64,000 nucleotides of DNA from Janthinobacterium sp. TB1-E2 (GTDB lineage: Bacteria; Pseudomonadota; Gammaproteobacteria; Burkholderiales; Burkholderiaceae_D). This document shows positions 17,344 to 26,116 of the stretch, piece by piece. Under the pieces are notes generated by a model. The model was not told the origin of the DNA. It saw nothing but the letters and a program-made list of their open reading frames with translations, and did not search any database. The stretch's first letter is position 1, and the number at the start of each line of letters is the position of its first letter. The stretch covers positions 2,108,001 to 2,172,000 of the forward strand of contig NZ_CP142523.1 in NCBI RefSeq assembly GCF_036885605.1, written 5' to 3'. Position numbers and translations under genes: made by a program.

Positions 17344-18459
17344 ATGAAAAATCAACAAACGATGCGCTGGCTGCTGGCCGCCGCGCTGGGCGCAGCCTTG
17401 CCGCTGGCGGCGCAGGAGTCGCCGGCGGCGCCAACGCCAACCCTACAGGAGGAAGACCAGACTATGTATCTGGATGAAAATTTCATGCCAAGCAACCAGC
17501 GCCGCGCCGTGTATGCGCTGCGCACGCCGCCCGTGCGCGACGAGGCGCTGGGCGCCTGGCATATCCGCCTCGAATTTCCCGACACGCCGGGCGTGCTGGC
17601 CTTTGAAACCTACACCACGGACCTGGACTTGAGCCAGGTCAAGTTCGTGCGTTTTCGCAAGTCCTACTACGAGAATGGCCAGTTGCTGCGCGAAACCTAT
17701 TTCAATGACCAGGGCGAGGAGCTGCTCGGCGGCTGCGTGTACTTTGAAAACGGCCAGGTCAAGCAGAAGGTGACGGCGCTGCCGAACGGGCGCGACAGCA
17801 TCTCGGAAACGTATCACGAGAATGGCCAGCTGATGAGCCGCATCTTGTATCACGGCGACGAGATGGCCGATGGCGAGCACGTGTCGTATGGCGCGAACGG
17901 GGCCGTCAGCAGCCGCTCGTATCAACGCAATGGCCAGATGGATGGCGTGCAGGAATCGTTTTATGACGATGGCAAGCTGTTCCAACGGGGACAGTTCGTC
18001 GATGGCCAGCGCGAGGGCGAGTTTGTCACGTATGCGCAGGACGGCAAGGTGCTGGCCAAAACCGTCTGGGTGCACGGCCAGCCCGATGGCTGGTCGTTTG
18101 AAAGCCATGGCAATGGAAAACTGTCGAACAAGACGCTGTACCAGAAAGGTAACGTGCTCAGCCTGGAAAAGTGGGGAGCGAATGGCCATCCCATTTTTGC
18201 GTGGCATAAAGATGCACAGGGGCGTGACCACGGCGATACGACGGAGTGGCATGCCAACGGCGTGCGCGCCAGCGTGACCCCGTTCGTCAAAGGCCAGCGC
18301 CACGGCTTGCTGCAAACCTGGTACAGCGACGGCAGCCCGCGGCAAATCGTGCCGTATGAACACGGCAAGAAGCACGGCATCGAGCGCCACTGGGATAAGG
18401 CCGGCAAGCTGGTGCTGGAACAGGCATGGCAGGATGGCCAGCCGGTGGCGGCGAAGTAG
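17344..18459 (+). CDS. exported MORN-variant repeat protein (YwqK-like), copy 1
   Basis: 371 residues. A signal peptide (TMRWLLAAALGAALPLAAQE) is followed by about ten short repeats of the MORN_2 type, each with Y-x-x-N/D-G-Q/K (YYENGQL, YHENGQLMSR, FYDDGKLFQRG and so on). Related proteins are called YwqK antitoxins, but this one is secreted and no toxin gene is nearby, so the antitoxin name probably does not apply. It has a close paralog immediately downstream, separated by 8 bp. Start 17344 is chosen for the signal peptide; M at 17362 is an alternative. Confidence 0.75.
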   Translation: MKNQQTMRWLLAAALGAALPLAAQESPAAPTPTLQEEDQTMYLDENFMPSNQRRAVYALRTPPVRDEALGAWHIRLEFPDTPGVLAFETYTTDLDLSQVKFVRFRKSYYENGQLLRETYFNDQGEELLGGCVYFENGQVKQKVTALPNGRDSISETYHENGQLMSRILYHGDEMADGEHVSYGANGAVSSRSYQRNGQMDGVQESFYDDGKLFQRGQFVDGQREGEFVTYAQDGKVLAKTVWVHGQPDGWSFESHGNGKLSNKTLYQKGNVLSLEKWGANGHPIFAWHKDAQGRDHGDTTEWHANGVRASVTPFVKGQRHGLLQTWYSDGSPRQIVPYEHGKKHGIERHWDKAGKLVLEQAWQDGQPVAAK

Positions 18460-18467
18460 TGGCTAAC

Positions 18468-19601
18468 ATGCATATTGGGACCGGCCAGCCATATCGACGG
18501 ACCATGCGCCTGGTGCTGCTGGCTGCGCTCATGACGGCGGTGCCGCTGGCGGCGCAGGAGCAGGCTCCGGCACAGGGGCAACAGCAGGCGCAGGACAAGA
18601 GCGTCTATCTGGACGAAGACTATGCGGCGAGCGATGTGCGCCACGCCGCTTATGCGCTGCGCACGGCGCCCGTGCGCGACGAGGCGCTGGGCGCCTGGCA
18701 TGTGCTGCTGGAGTTCCCCGATGCACCGGGCACGGTGGCGCTGGAAACCTACGCCACCGGCCCCGATCTGAGCCAGGCCAGCTTCCTCCACTTGCGCAAG
18801 TGGTATTACCCGAATGGACAGCTGGCCCGCGATGAGCGGCTCGATGCCCAGGGCAATGTACTGACGGGCAGCACGTCATTCTATGCAAACGGGCAGGTCA
18901 AGCAGCGCGTGACCGTGCTGGCGAACGGGCGCGACAGCATCTCCGAGAATTACCATGAAAATGGCCAACTGATGAACCGTATCAGCTACCACGGCAAGCA
19001 GATGGCCGATGGCGAGTACGTATCGTACGGGCCGAATGGCAGGATGAGCAGCCGCGCCTTCCTGAAAGGCGGCAAGATGCATGGCTTGCAGGAAGTGTTT
19101 TACGCTGATGGCAAGCTGTTCCAGCGCAGTCATTTTATGAATGACAAGCAGGATGGCGAATTCCTTACTCTTGCCGAAGATGGCAAGGTGCTCGCGCGCA
19201 AGGTCTGGGTGGATGGCGAAGCCGATGGCTGGTCGTTTGAAAGCCATGACAATGGCCAACTGGCGCAAAAGGCCCTGTACCGCAAGGGCAAGCTGCTGAG
19301 CATGCAGAAGTGGGGCCGCAATGGCAAGCCGTCGATCGCCTGGCAGCAGGACGCACAGGGGCGCGAGCAGGGCGATGTCACGGAATGGTATGACAACGGC
19401 GTGCGCGCCAAGGTCATTCCGATGCGCGATGGCCAGCGCCATGGCTTGCTGCAAGTCTGGGCGAGCGACGGCAGTCTGCTGCAGCTTGTGCCGTATGAGC
19501 ACGGCAAGAAGCACGGCATCGAGCGCCGCTGGGATAAGCGGGGTAAACAGGTGTGGGAGAAGACTTGGCAGGCCGGAGTGCAAGTGCCCGCCGGTCAATA
19601 G
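18468..19601 (+). CDS. exported MORN-variant repeat protein (YwqK-like), copy 2
   Basis: 377 residues, colinear with the preceding protein over the full length: TMRLVLLAALMTAVPLAAQE against TMRWLLAAALGAALPLAAQE, RDEALGAWH, GRDSISE-YHENGQLM, DGWSFESH and PYEHGKKHGIER are shared. This is a tandem duplication that has since diverged. The start could also be ATG 18504, which gives a shorter signal-peptide n-region. The protein is predicted to be periplasmic or outer-membrane associated; its role is unknown. Cotranscription with copy 1 is likely. Confidence 0.72.
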   Translation: MHIGTGQPYRRTMRLVLLAALMTAVPLAAQEQAPAQGQQQAQDKSVYLDEDYAASDVRHAAYALRTAPVRDEALGAWHVLLEFPDAPGTVALETYATGPDLSQASFLHLRKWYYPNGQLARDERLDAQGNVLTGSTSFYANGQVKQRVTVLANGRDSISENYHENGQLMNRISYHGKQMADGEYVSYGPNGRMSSRAFLKGGKMHGLQEVFYADGKLFQRSHFMNDKQDGEFLTLAEDGKVLARKVWVDGEADGWSFESHDNGQLAQKALYRKGKLLSMQKWGRNGKPSIAWQQDAQGREQGDVTEWYDNGVRAKVIPMRDGQRHGLLQVWASDGSLLQLVPYEHGKKHGIERRWDKRGKQVWEKTWQAGVQVPAGQ

Positions 19602-19688
19602 GCAGTAGGGGGACGCCCGCCATTGCAGGTATCATGTACGGATTCCGGCCCGCCAGCAGGCGCGAAGCCGGCGGGATAACTGGAGGCA

Positions 19689-20183
19689 ATGGTGGCGGAA
19701 GCGGAAGTATCGGCGATAGCCAGGGCGCAGGGCATGGCCTTGCAAAACATGCGCGTCGTCATGCGCGCGGCGCAGCGGCATTCGGCGCAGATCGAGAAGC
19801 AATGCGGTGTGTCGGGCGCGCAATTGTGGGTGATGCAGGAATTGCTGGAGCGGCCGGGCCTGCGCATGGGCGAGCTGGCCGGCAAGATGTCGATCCACCA
19901 GACGACGGCCAGCAACCTGGTCGAGGCACTGGTGAAAAAATCCTATGTGCGCAAGGCGCGCGACCAGCCCGACCAGCGCGTGGTGACCCTGACCCTGACG
20001 GCGGAAGGGCAGGCCGTGATCGCCGGCGCACCGCAGCCGGCGCGCGGCTTGCTGCCCAGCGCCCTGGCCCAGCTGGACGCTGCCAGCCTGGCCCACCTGA
20101 ACCAGGGTTTGAGTGCCTTGCTGGCCGTCGTCGCCCCCGATGACAGGCAGGCGGGCATGCAGCCGTTTCCGTTTACGATGTAG
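19689..20183 (+). CDS. MarR family transcriptional regulator
   Basis: 164 residues with the MarR winged helix: LRMGELAGKMSIHQTTASNLVEALVKK is the helix-turn-helix (about 58-85), given here in part as MSIHQTTASNLVEAL, and DQPDQRVVTLTLTAEG the wing. ATG 19689 is only 2 bp from GGAGG; GTG 19692 is better spaced and may be the real start. The gene is not next to an obvious effector target; it converges with the ClC gene and overlaps it by 11 bp. Ligand unknown. Confidence 0.87.
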   Translation: MVAEAEVSAIARAQGMALQNMRVVMRAAQRHSAQIEKQCGVSGAQLWVMQELLERPGLRMGELAGKMSIHQTTASNLVEALVKKSYVRKARDQPDQRVVTLTLTAEGQAVIAGAPQPARGLLPSALAQLDAASLAHLNQGLSALLAVVAPDDRQAGMQPFPFTM

Positions 20184-21513
20184 TTTCCCGGCCCGCTTGC
20201 TGCAGCGGCAGCCGCTGCAACTGCAGCTGCGCCAGCGCACCGTACAGCGGCTCGCTGAGCACGCGCGACACCGTGCTGGCCACCACGGCGCAGGCCATCA
20301 GGCTCAGCACCATGCCGTGGCCGTCGACCATTTCCATGACAATGATAAACGCCGTCAGCGGCGCCTGCGTGGCGGCGGCCAGGAAGCCCACCATGCCCAG
20401 CGCGATCAGGGCGGGCGCATGCGGGTAGTGCAGCAGCACGGCGATATCGTGGCCGATGCCGGCGCCGATGGCCAAGGAGGGCGCGAAAATGCCTGCCGGC
20501 ACGCCCGACCACACGGTCAGCCACGTCGCCACGTATTTGAAGGCGACAAAGGCGGGCGCCACGTCGGACGAGCCTTCCAGCATGGCGCGCGTGGCCACGG
20601 TGCCGCTGCCGAATGTGGCGCCATGGCTGGCGATGCCGATGGCCGCCACCAGCACACCGCAGACGGCGGCGAACAGCACGGGCCGGCCTTTTCTCCACGC
20701 AGACAATTTTCCCAGCGGATTGCCCCGGGCGGACGCCAGCAGCAGCCGCGCAAACAGGCCGCCCGCCACGCCCGCCACCAGAGTGACGAGTAAACCTGGC
20801 AAGGCCAGCGCCAGGCCGATGGGTCCCGGGTGGATGATGCCGAAGTGGGTGGCGTTGCCGTGGATCGACACGGCCATCATGCCGGCCAGCACGATACCTG
20901 CGACGATGAGGCCGCTGTTGCGCTGCTCGGGCGAGCGTGACAATTCTTCGATGGCAAACATGACGCCGGCCAGCGGCGTGTTGAAGGCAGCCGCGATGCC
21001 GGCCGCGCCGCCGGCCACCAGCAGGGAATGGGCGCTCACCTGCGAGTGACGGGGCAGCCAGCGGCGCGCGGCCAGCATCACGCCGGCGGCGATCTGCACG
21101 GACGGTCCTTCGCGCCCCAGCGACAATCCGCCCAGCAAGCCGCCCGCCGTCAGGACGATTTTCGCGGCGCTGAGTTTCAGCGACACGAACAGCGAGCGCT
21201 GCTCGGGCGCCACGGCCGGGTCCAGCGTCGCCATCACTTGCGGGATGCCGGAACCAGCCGCGCCCATCGCGTAGCGGCGCGTCAGCCAGACGAGCAGGGC
21301 GGCGCAGGCCGGCGTCCACAGCAGGGCGAACCACCAGGCCTTGCCGTTAAAAAAGAGAAACAGGTCCAGCGCTTCCTCCGCCAGCCACGTAAAGCCGACG
21401 ACGACGAGCCCCGCGATGGCGGCCATGCCGACGACGACGGCGCGCGACCACCACAGGCGCGGGTTGGCAAATTCATGCTTGAAGGCAGAGGGAATATCGT
21501 GCAAGTGCTTCAT
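20173..21513 (-). CDS. ClC family chloride transporter
   Basis: 446-residue polytopic protein. The three anion-selectivity motifs are present: GSGIPQV near 90, GREGPSVQ near 130 with the gating glutamate, and GIFAPSLAIG near 340. FAIEEL carries the second, proton-side glutamate, so a chloride/proton exchanger like E. coli ClcA is more likely than a channel. About ten to twelve membrane helices are visible. No regulatory CBS domain is attached. It overlaps the convergent marR gene by 11 bp. Confidence 0.9.
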   Translation of the reverse strand: MKHLHDIPSAFKHEFANPRLWWSRAVVVGMAAIAGLVVVGFTWLAEEALDLFLFFNGKAWWFALLWTPACAALLVWLTRRYAMGAAGSGIPQVMATLDPAVAPEQRSLFVSLKLSAAKIVLTAGGLLGGLSLGREGPSVQIAAGVMLAARRWLPRHSQVSAHSLLVAGGAAGIAAAFNTPLAGVMFAIEELSRSPEQRNSGLIVAGIVLAGMMAVSIHGNATHFGIIHPGPIGLALALPGLLVTLVAGVAGGLFARLLLASARGNPLGKLSAWRKGRPVLFAAVCGVLVAAIGIASHGATFGSGTVATRAMLEGSSDVAPAFVAFKYVATWLTVWSGVPAGIFAPSLAIGAGIGHDIAVLLHYPHAPALIALGMVGFLAAATQAPLTAFIIVMEMVDGHGMVLSLMACAVVASTVSRVLSEPLYGALAQLQLQRLPLQQAGRETTS

Positions 21514-21596
21514 TGCGGCAAGTCCAGGAAGGGGCGCGCAGGGCGTCGGGGAGACTTGCCATTATATAGATGTATTTGCTCAAATGTATTTGAGCC

Positions 21597-22517
21597 TCAT
21601 CTTCCGTGGGCGGCTGACAACAGTATGTCTGTTTCGGCCAGGAAATCGACGAGCGCCCGTACTTTCGGCGCCAGGTGCGGCCCGGATGGCCACAGCAGCC
21701 AGCAACTGTGGGCCGGATGGGCGGCGATCGCGTAGTCCCTCAGCACTTCGATGAGGCTGCCGTCAGCGATGGCCGAGTGCACATAAAAGTCGGGCAGCCA
21801 GGCGATGCCCAGGCCTTGCCGGGCGAAGTGCAGCCGCGCTTCGACGTTGTTGCAGACCATGGACAGTGGCAAATCCGGCGCCGGCGCCTCGGCTTGCTGG
21901 CGCAGCTGCCACTGTTCGACCTTGCCGCTGTGGCGGAAGCGGTAGTGCAGGCAGGCATGTTGTTGCAGTTCAAGGGGATGGCTGGGCGTGCCGTGGCGCG
22001 CCAAGTAGGCGGGCGAGGCCACGAGGCAGGAGCGGAACTGGCCCAGCTTGCGGGCGGCCAGGCGGGAATCGCGCGGTGCGCCGATGCGGATGACAGCGTC
22101 GAAACCATCGCCGACGACATCGGCCAGCGCGTCCGAAAAGTCCAGGTCGAGGGCGATGGCTGGGTGTCGTTGGGAAAAATCAGCCAGCGCGGGCAGGAAA
22201 ACGCTGCCCAGTTCCGGCAAGCCTAGGCGCAGGCGGCCACGCGGCGCCAGCGTGCCCGCCAGTTCCTCCTGCGCCGCCTGCATTTCCGCCAGGATGCGTT
22301 CGCTACGTGCGAGGAACAGCTTGCCTTCCGCCGTCAGGCTCAGCTGACGCGTGCTGCGCTGGAACAGGCGCGTGCCCAGCCGCTGCTCGAGCCGGGCCAG
22401 GCTCTTGCTGACGGCCGACGGCGAAATGCCGGCCTGGCGCGCGGCGGCGACAAAGCTGCCCGCCTGCGCCAGTTGCACGAACAGAACCACTCCGGAGAGA
22501 TTATCGATGTCTTGCAT
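21597..22517 (-). CDS. LysR family transcriptional regulator (CrgA-like)
   Basis: 306 residues: N-terminal winged helix with SFVAAARQAGISPSAVSKSL and LEQRLGTRLFQRSTRQLSLT, then a periplasmic-binding-protein-like effector domain. It is divergent from the MDR dehydrogenase gene at 22612, with about 95 bp between the starts, and so probably controls it. A second LysR/MDR pair of the same arrangement is at 30467-32560. Confidence 0.9.
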   Translation of the reverse strand: MQDIDNLSGVVLFVQLAQAGSFVAAARQAGISPSAVSKSLARLEQRLGTRLFQRSTRQLSLTAEGKLFLARSERILAEMQAAQEELAGTLAPRGRLRLGLPELGSVFLPALADFSQRHPAIALDLDFSDALADVVGDGFDAVIRIGAPRDSRLAARKLGQFRSCLVASPAYLARHGTPSHPLELQQHACLHYRFRHSGKVEQWQLRQQAEAPAPDLPLSMVCNNVEARLHFARQGLGIAWLPDFYVHSAIADGSLIEVLRDYAIAAHPAHSCWLLWPSGPHLAPKVRALVDFLAETDILLSAAHGR

Positions 22518-22611
22518 GATTCATGACAGTTTGGTCAGGTGTGAAACGCATTGAAGCATATTTTTCTTTCTCGCGTGGCTGCTTACCATGCGGATTTACC
22601 TGGAGCATGCC

Positions 22612-23622
22612 ATGAAGATGATTGGTTTCAAGAAAGGAAGCAGTGTGGACGAACAAGGCGGCCTGTTCGACATGGAAGGCCCGATGCCCGTGCCCGGCCC
22701 GCGCGACGTGCTGGTGCAGGTGCGCGCCGTGGGCGTCAATCCGCTCGACACCAAGGTGCGCGCGGGGCTGGTGACGGTACCCGATGCCGTCACGACTCTG
22801 GGCTGGGATGCGGCCGGCGTCGTGCATGTGGTGGGCAGCGAAGTGACCCTGTTCGCGCCGGGGCAAGTCGTGTATTACGCGGGTTCGTTCGACCGCGCGG
22901 GCGCGAATGCCGAATATCACCTGGTCGATGAGCGCATCGCGGGGCGTATGCCGGCGACCCTGGACTTTGCGCAGGCGGCCAGCGTGCCGCTGGCGGCGCT
23001 GACGGCGTGGCAGCTGCTGTTCGAGCGTTTTGCCATCGCGCCTGGCGACAGGCAGGAGCGGGGCAGCCTGTTGGTGCTGGGCGGCGCGGGCGGCGTCGGC
23101 TCGCTGCTGATCCAGCTGGCGCGCCAGCTGACGGGTTTTACGGTGATTGCCACGGCCTCGCGCGGCGACAGCGGCGACTGGTGCCGGGCCATGGGCGCGC
23201 ACCACGTGATCGACCATACACAACCCCTGCCGGCGCAGGTGGCGGCATTGAACGTAGCGCCCGTGCGCCACATCGCGGCGCTGTCGCACACGGCGCAACA
23301 TATCGCGCAACTGGTGGAGCTCATCGCGCCGCACGGCAAGCTGGCCGTCATCGACGACCACGATGTTTTCGATGCGGCGTCGCTAAAGGGCAAGAGCATC
23401 TCCTTGCACTGGGAAATGGTGTTTACGCGGCCTTTGTTTGCCACCGAAGACATGATCGAGCAGCATCGCATCCTGAACCGCGTGGCGCGGCTGCTGGACG
23501 ATGGCGTGCTGCGCCATACGCTGCGGCAGCGCTTGTCGCCGATGAACGCGGCCACCTTGCGGCGCGCGCATGCGCTGCTGGAGCGGGGCGGGCAGCCGGG
23601 CAAGATCGCCGTCAGCGGCTGA
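22612..23622 (+). CDS. MDR-superfamily NADPH-dependent reductase (zinc-free ADH/quinone reductase type)
   Basis: 336 residues, GroES-like N-terminal half and Rossmann half with the NADPH loop LVLGGAGGVGSLLIQLARQL. The usual zinc-site GHE is replaced by LGWDAAGVV and catalytic zinc cysteines are missing, so a quinone or enone reductase is more likely than an alcohol dehydrogenase. It is a clear paralog of the gene at 30467-31483 (shared VNPxDTKVR, LGWDAAGVV, VDERI-G-MPA-LDFA). ATG 22612 has TGGAGC 7 bp before it. Confidence 0.88.
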   Translation: MKMIGFKKGSSVDEQGGLFDMEGPMPVPGPRDVLVQVRAVGVNPLDTKVRAGLVTVPDAVTTLGWDAAGVVHVVGSEVTLFAPGQVVYYAGSFDRAGANAEYHLVDERIAGRMPATLDFAQAASVPLAALTAWQLLFERFAIAPGDRQERGSLLVLGGAGGVGSLLIQLARQLTGFTVIATASRGDSGDWCRAMGAHHVIDHTQPLPAQVAALNVAPVRHIAALSHTAQHIAQLVELIAPHGKLAVIDDHDVFDAASLKGKSISLHWEMVFTRPLFATEDMIEQHRILNRVARLLDDGVLRHTLRQRLSPMNAATLRRAHALLERGGQPGKIAVSG

Positions 23623-23628
23623 ACGGAT

Positions 23629-24528
23629 TTACACGAACAGCTCGCGCCGTGCGCTCTGGCTGATGGCGATGGTGGCCGGGTGGCGCAAGCGCCGTTCCGT
23701 GGTGATCGCATACACCTGCTCGACGAGGCTGTCGACCCGGCCCAGCGCCACCACGGCGTATTGCTCGCACACCTGGGGCGCGATGACGGTGGGGGCGAAG
23801 AACAGGCCGGCGCCGGACTGGCCAAACGCCTTCATCATGGCGCTGTCGTCGAACTCGCCGACGATGCGCGGGTGCAGGTTGTTGTCGCCGAGCCATTGCA
23901 GCAAGCGTCCGTAGATGGCGAAGTCTTCGCCGGGCAGCAGCAGCGGCGCGCCGTCCAGGCATTGCGGGAAGCCGCCGTTCAGCGTGGCGGCCAGGGCTGG
24001 CGTGCCGAACAGGGTCATGCCGCTTTCGCCCAGTAAATGGTTAAAGCCGCGCACGCTCAAGTGGGCCGGCATGGGACGGTCCGCCATGATGAGGTCGAGC
24101 CGGTGCACGGCCAGATCCGCCAGCAGGCTGGCCAGCCGGCCTTCGCGGCAAATGATGCGCAGCGGCTCGGCCAGTCCCAGCGCCGGCTCCACAAGGCGGC
24201 AGGCGATCAGTTTCGAGACGGAATCGGCGCAGCCCACGCGGAAGGTCGTCGTCGTCGTACGCGACTGGTCGCGCACGATTTCCAGCAATTCATCGCCCGT
24301 GCTGAAAATGCTTTCGGCATGGCTGAGGATGCGCCGGCCCGTGTCCGTCAATTCCAGCTGGCGCCCGCTGCGGCGGAACAGTTCCACGCCCAGGGTGTCG
24401 GCAAACTCGCTGAGCTGGCCGGAAATCGATTGCGGCGTCAGGTGCAGCTGCTCGGCCGCGCGCGCGATGCTGCCCGTCTTGGCCACCATCCAGAAATAGC
24501 GCAAGTGCTTGAAGTTGAGTGTCGACAT
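23629..24528 (-). CDS. nhaR: LysR family regulator, NhaR type
   Basis: 299 residues, the normal NhaR length. MSTLNFKHLRYFWMVAKTGS is the typical NhaR N-terminus, with the helix-turn-helix AAEQLHLTPQSISGQLSEF. In E. coli NhaR responds to sodium and activates nhaA. Here no nhaA is present; the divergent gene is the TerC-family protein and the spacer holds four TCGAT half-sites, so that gene is the likely target. Start ATG 24528 is set by family alignment. Confidence 0.88.
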   Translation of the reverse strand: MSTLNFKHLRYFWMVAKTGSIARAAEQLHLTPQSISGQLSEFADTLGVELFRRSGRQLELTDTGRRILSHAESIFSTGDELLEIVRDQSRTTTTTFRVGCADSVSKLIACRLVEPALGLAEPLRIICREGRLASLLADLAVHRLDLIMADRPMPAHLSVRGFNHLLGESGMTLFGTPALAATLNGGFPQCLDGAPLLLPGEDFAIYGRLLQWLGDNNLHPRIVGEFDDSAMMKAFGQSGAGLFFAPTVIAPQVCEQYAVVALGRVDSLVEQVYAITTERRLRHPATIAISQSARRELFV

Positions 24529-24550
24529 GGTTTTTCCCGGCGGATTAATG

Positions 24551-24598
24551 CATCGAGTTTTTCGATGTATTCTTAAATTATATTCGATTTGTTCGATG
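24551..24598. promoter_or_regulatory. cluster of TCGAT half-sites (candidate NhaR operator)
   Basis: CATCGA-N5-TCGATG (24551-24567) is a 17-bp palindrome of LysR T-N11-A form, followed by TTCGAT at 24583-24588 and TTCGATG at 24592-24598. The last half-sites overlap the -35 position of the promoter predicted for the TerC transcript, as expected for a LysR activator. Confidence 0.6.
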
Positions 24599-24617
24599 TT
24601 TATATTCAGACTATGAT
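24589..24617 (+). promoter_or_regulatory. candidate promoter of the leader/TerC transcript
   Basis: TTGTTC (24589-24594), 17-bp spacer, TATGAT (24612-24617). The -10 is near consensus and the -35 weak, which fits activation by the divergent NhaR. Transcription would begin about 20 bp before the leader ORF. Confidence 0.4.
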
Positions 24618-24646
24618 GGCTGCTCAATTCATGCAAGGAGAGTGTC

Positions 24647-24691
24647 ATGGACTTCTGGATACAAACAGACAGTTGCGGAGGCCGCCGATGA
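24647..24691 (+). CDS. 14-codon leader ORF coupled to TerC
   Basis: ATG at 24647 has a strong AAGGAGAG (24635-24642) and opens a 14-residue frame MDFWIQTDSCGGRR ending in TGA at 24689-24691. That stop overlaps the TerC ATG as ATGA, and the TerC ribosome-binding site GCGGAGG lies inside this ORF. The geometry is that of a translationally coupled leader peptide. It has not been matched to any family; it could also be a chance ORF with a good ribosome-binding site. Confidence 0.5.
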   Translation: MDFWIQTDSCGGRR

Positions 24692-25650
24692 ACGGCCTGG
24701 AAAGTATTGCGACGGCACCCATGTGGGCCGGTTTCATCGCCTTTGTCCTGGTGATGCTGGCGCTGGACTTGTTCGTCTTTGGCGGCAACAAGGCGCACAA
24801 GGTCGGCGTCAAGGAAGCGGCCACGTGGTCGCTCGTATGGGTCAGCCTGGCCCTGCTGTTCAACGGCGGGCTGTGGTGGTACCTGAACGGCACGGCCGGT
24901 CCCGAGATCGCCAACCAGAAGGCGCTGGAATTTTTCTCCGGCTATCTGATCGAGAAAGCCCTGTCGGTCGATAACGTGTTCGTCTTCCTGCTGATCTTCA
25001 GCGCCTTCCAGGTGCCGATCCAGTACCAGCGCCGCGTGTTGATCTATGGCGTGCTGGGCGCGATCGTCATGCGTGCCGTGATGATCATGGCCGGTGCGTG
25101 GGTAGTGAGCGAGTTCAGCTGGGTGCTGTACCTGTTTGGCGCCTTCCTGCTGGTGACCGGTATGCGCATGCTGGTGGCGGCCGATGCGGAACCGGACGTG
25201 GCGAACAACCCCGTGCTGCGCTTTGCCCGCCGCCACTTGCGGGTGGCCGACGGCGACCACGGCGAGCGTTTCTTCGTGGCAAAGGGTGGCTTGCGTTATG
25301 TCACGCCGCTGTTCCTCGTGCTGATCCTGATCGAGGTGACGGACCTGGTCTTCGCGGTCGATTCGATCCCGGCGATTTTCGCCATCACGACGGACCCGTT
25401 CATCGTCTTCACGTCGAACCTGTTCGCCATCATGGGATTGCGGGCCCTGTACTTCCTGCTGGTGGACGTGGCCGACCGCTTCCACATGCTCAAGTATGGC
25501 CTGGCGATGGTGCTGGTGTTCATCGGCGCCAAGATGCTGATCATGCCGTGGTATCACGTGCCCGTCGAAGCCTCGTTGCTGGTGGTGGCGGTCCTGATCG
25601 TGGCTAGCTGCGTGGCCAGCGTGTTCATCACCCGCAGCGACAAGAAGTAA
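24688..25650 (+). CDS. TerC/Alx family integral membrane protein
   Basis: 320 residues with about nine membrane helices. EKALSVDNVFVFLLIF and FAVDSIPAIFAITTDPF carry the conserved aspartates of the family; E. coli Alx of this size exports manganese and is induced at high pH. ATG 24688 overlaps the stop of a 14-codon leader ORF. Divergent nhaR lies upstream and a TerB-like gene downstream beyond a terminator. Metal (Mn) homeostasis or pH adaptation is the best inference; tellurite resistance as such is not supported. Confidence 0.88.
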   Translation: MNGLESIATAPMWAGFIAFVLVMLALDLFVFGGNKAHKVGVKEAATWSLVWVSLALLFNGGLWWYLNGTAGPEIANQKALEFFSGYLIEKALSVDNVFVFLLIFSAFQVPIQYQRRVLIYGVLGAIVMRAVMIMAGAWVVSEFSWVLYLFGAFLLVTGMRMLVAADAEPDVANNPVLRFARRHLRVADGDHGERFFVAKGGLRYVTPLFLVLILIEVTDLVFAVDSIPAIFAITTDPFIVFTSNLFAIMGLRALYFLLVDVADRFHMLKYGLAMVLVFIGAKMLIMPWYHVPVEASLLVVAVLIVASCVASVFITRSDKK

Positions 25651-25660
25651 ATGCCGTACC

Positions 25661-25691
25661 GCGCGCCCTGCAATGGCGGGGCGCGCTTTTT
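25661..25691 (+). terminator. intrinsic terminator after the TerC gene
   Basis: GCGCGCCC (25661-25668) pairs with GGGCGCGC (25679-25686) around a 10-base loop, then TTTTT. It separates TerC from the TerB-like gene. Confidence 0.85.
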
Positions 25692-25714
25692 AACCAAGAA
25701 TGGAAAGTGGAACT

Positions 25715-26116
25715 ATGCGTACCTATGCAATGAACAGTCCCCAGGCAGCGGGACGTATTCTGGCCCTGATGATGGTGGTCGATGGCAACCTGGCCAGCGC
25801 CGAGCTGCAAGCGATGCACCGCAGCAAGATCCTTGATCACATCGATCTGGAGCCGGCCGCCTTCCAGCAATTGCTGCAAGACCTGTGCGATGACATGCTG
25901 ACATCGACCGTGCATGGCGCCGTGCAACTGGCCAATGGCGTGATCGACAGCCTGCTCGATGAAATCACCGAGCCGGACTTGCGCCGCAAACTGCTGCAAG
26001 CCATGTGGAAGATCGCCGATGCGGACGACTGGCTGGCCGATGGCGAAGCCGTGTTGCTGGCCCGCGCCAGTGCGGCGTGGTCGGCGGAAACCAACTTCCG
26101 CCGGCATGCGGCGTAA
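25715..26116 (+). CDS. TerB-like protein
   Basis: 133 residues, all helical, with the TerB pattern of two acidic helix pairs: MMVVDGNLASAELQAMHR at about 18-35 and MWKIADADDWLADGEAVLL at about 103-121, the latter ending the domain. TerB-fold proteins sit at the inner face of the membrane near TerC proteins and may bind metal. Start ATG 25715 is preferred to 25700 on spacing. It ends immediately before the stop of convergent ynfA (26116/26117). Confidence 0.75.
   Translation: MRTYAMNSPQAAGRILALMMVVDGNLASAELQAMHRSKILDHIDLEPAAFQQLLQDLCDDMLTSTVHGAVQLANGVIDSLLDEITEPDLRRKLLQAMWKIADADDWLADGEAVLLARASAAWSAETNFRRHAA

Noticed and set aside
17344..19601. Toxin-antitoxin system (YwqK antitoxin)
   Set aside because: Both proteins carry signal peptides and no toxin partner is adjacent; the family name alone is not evidence.
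24551..24690. yybP-ykoY-type manganese riboswitch before TerC
   Set aside because: The spacer is too short between the predicted promoter and leader ORF, and I see no matching paired structure.
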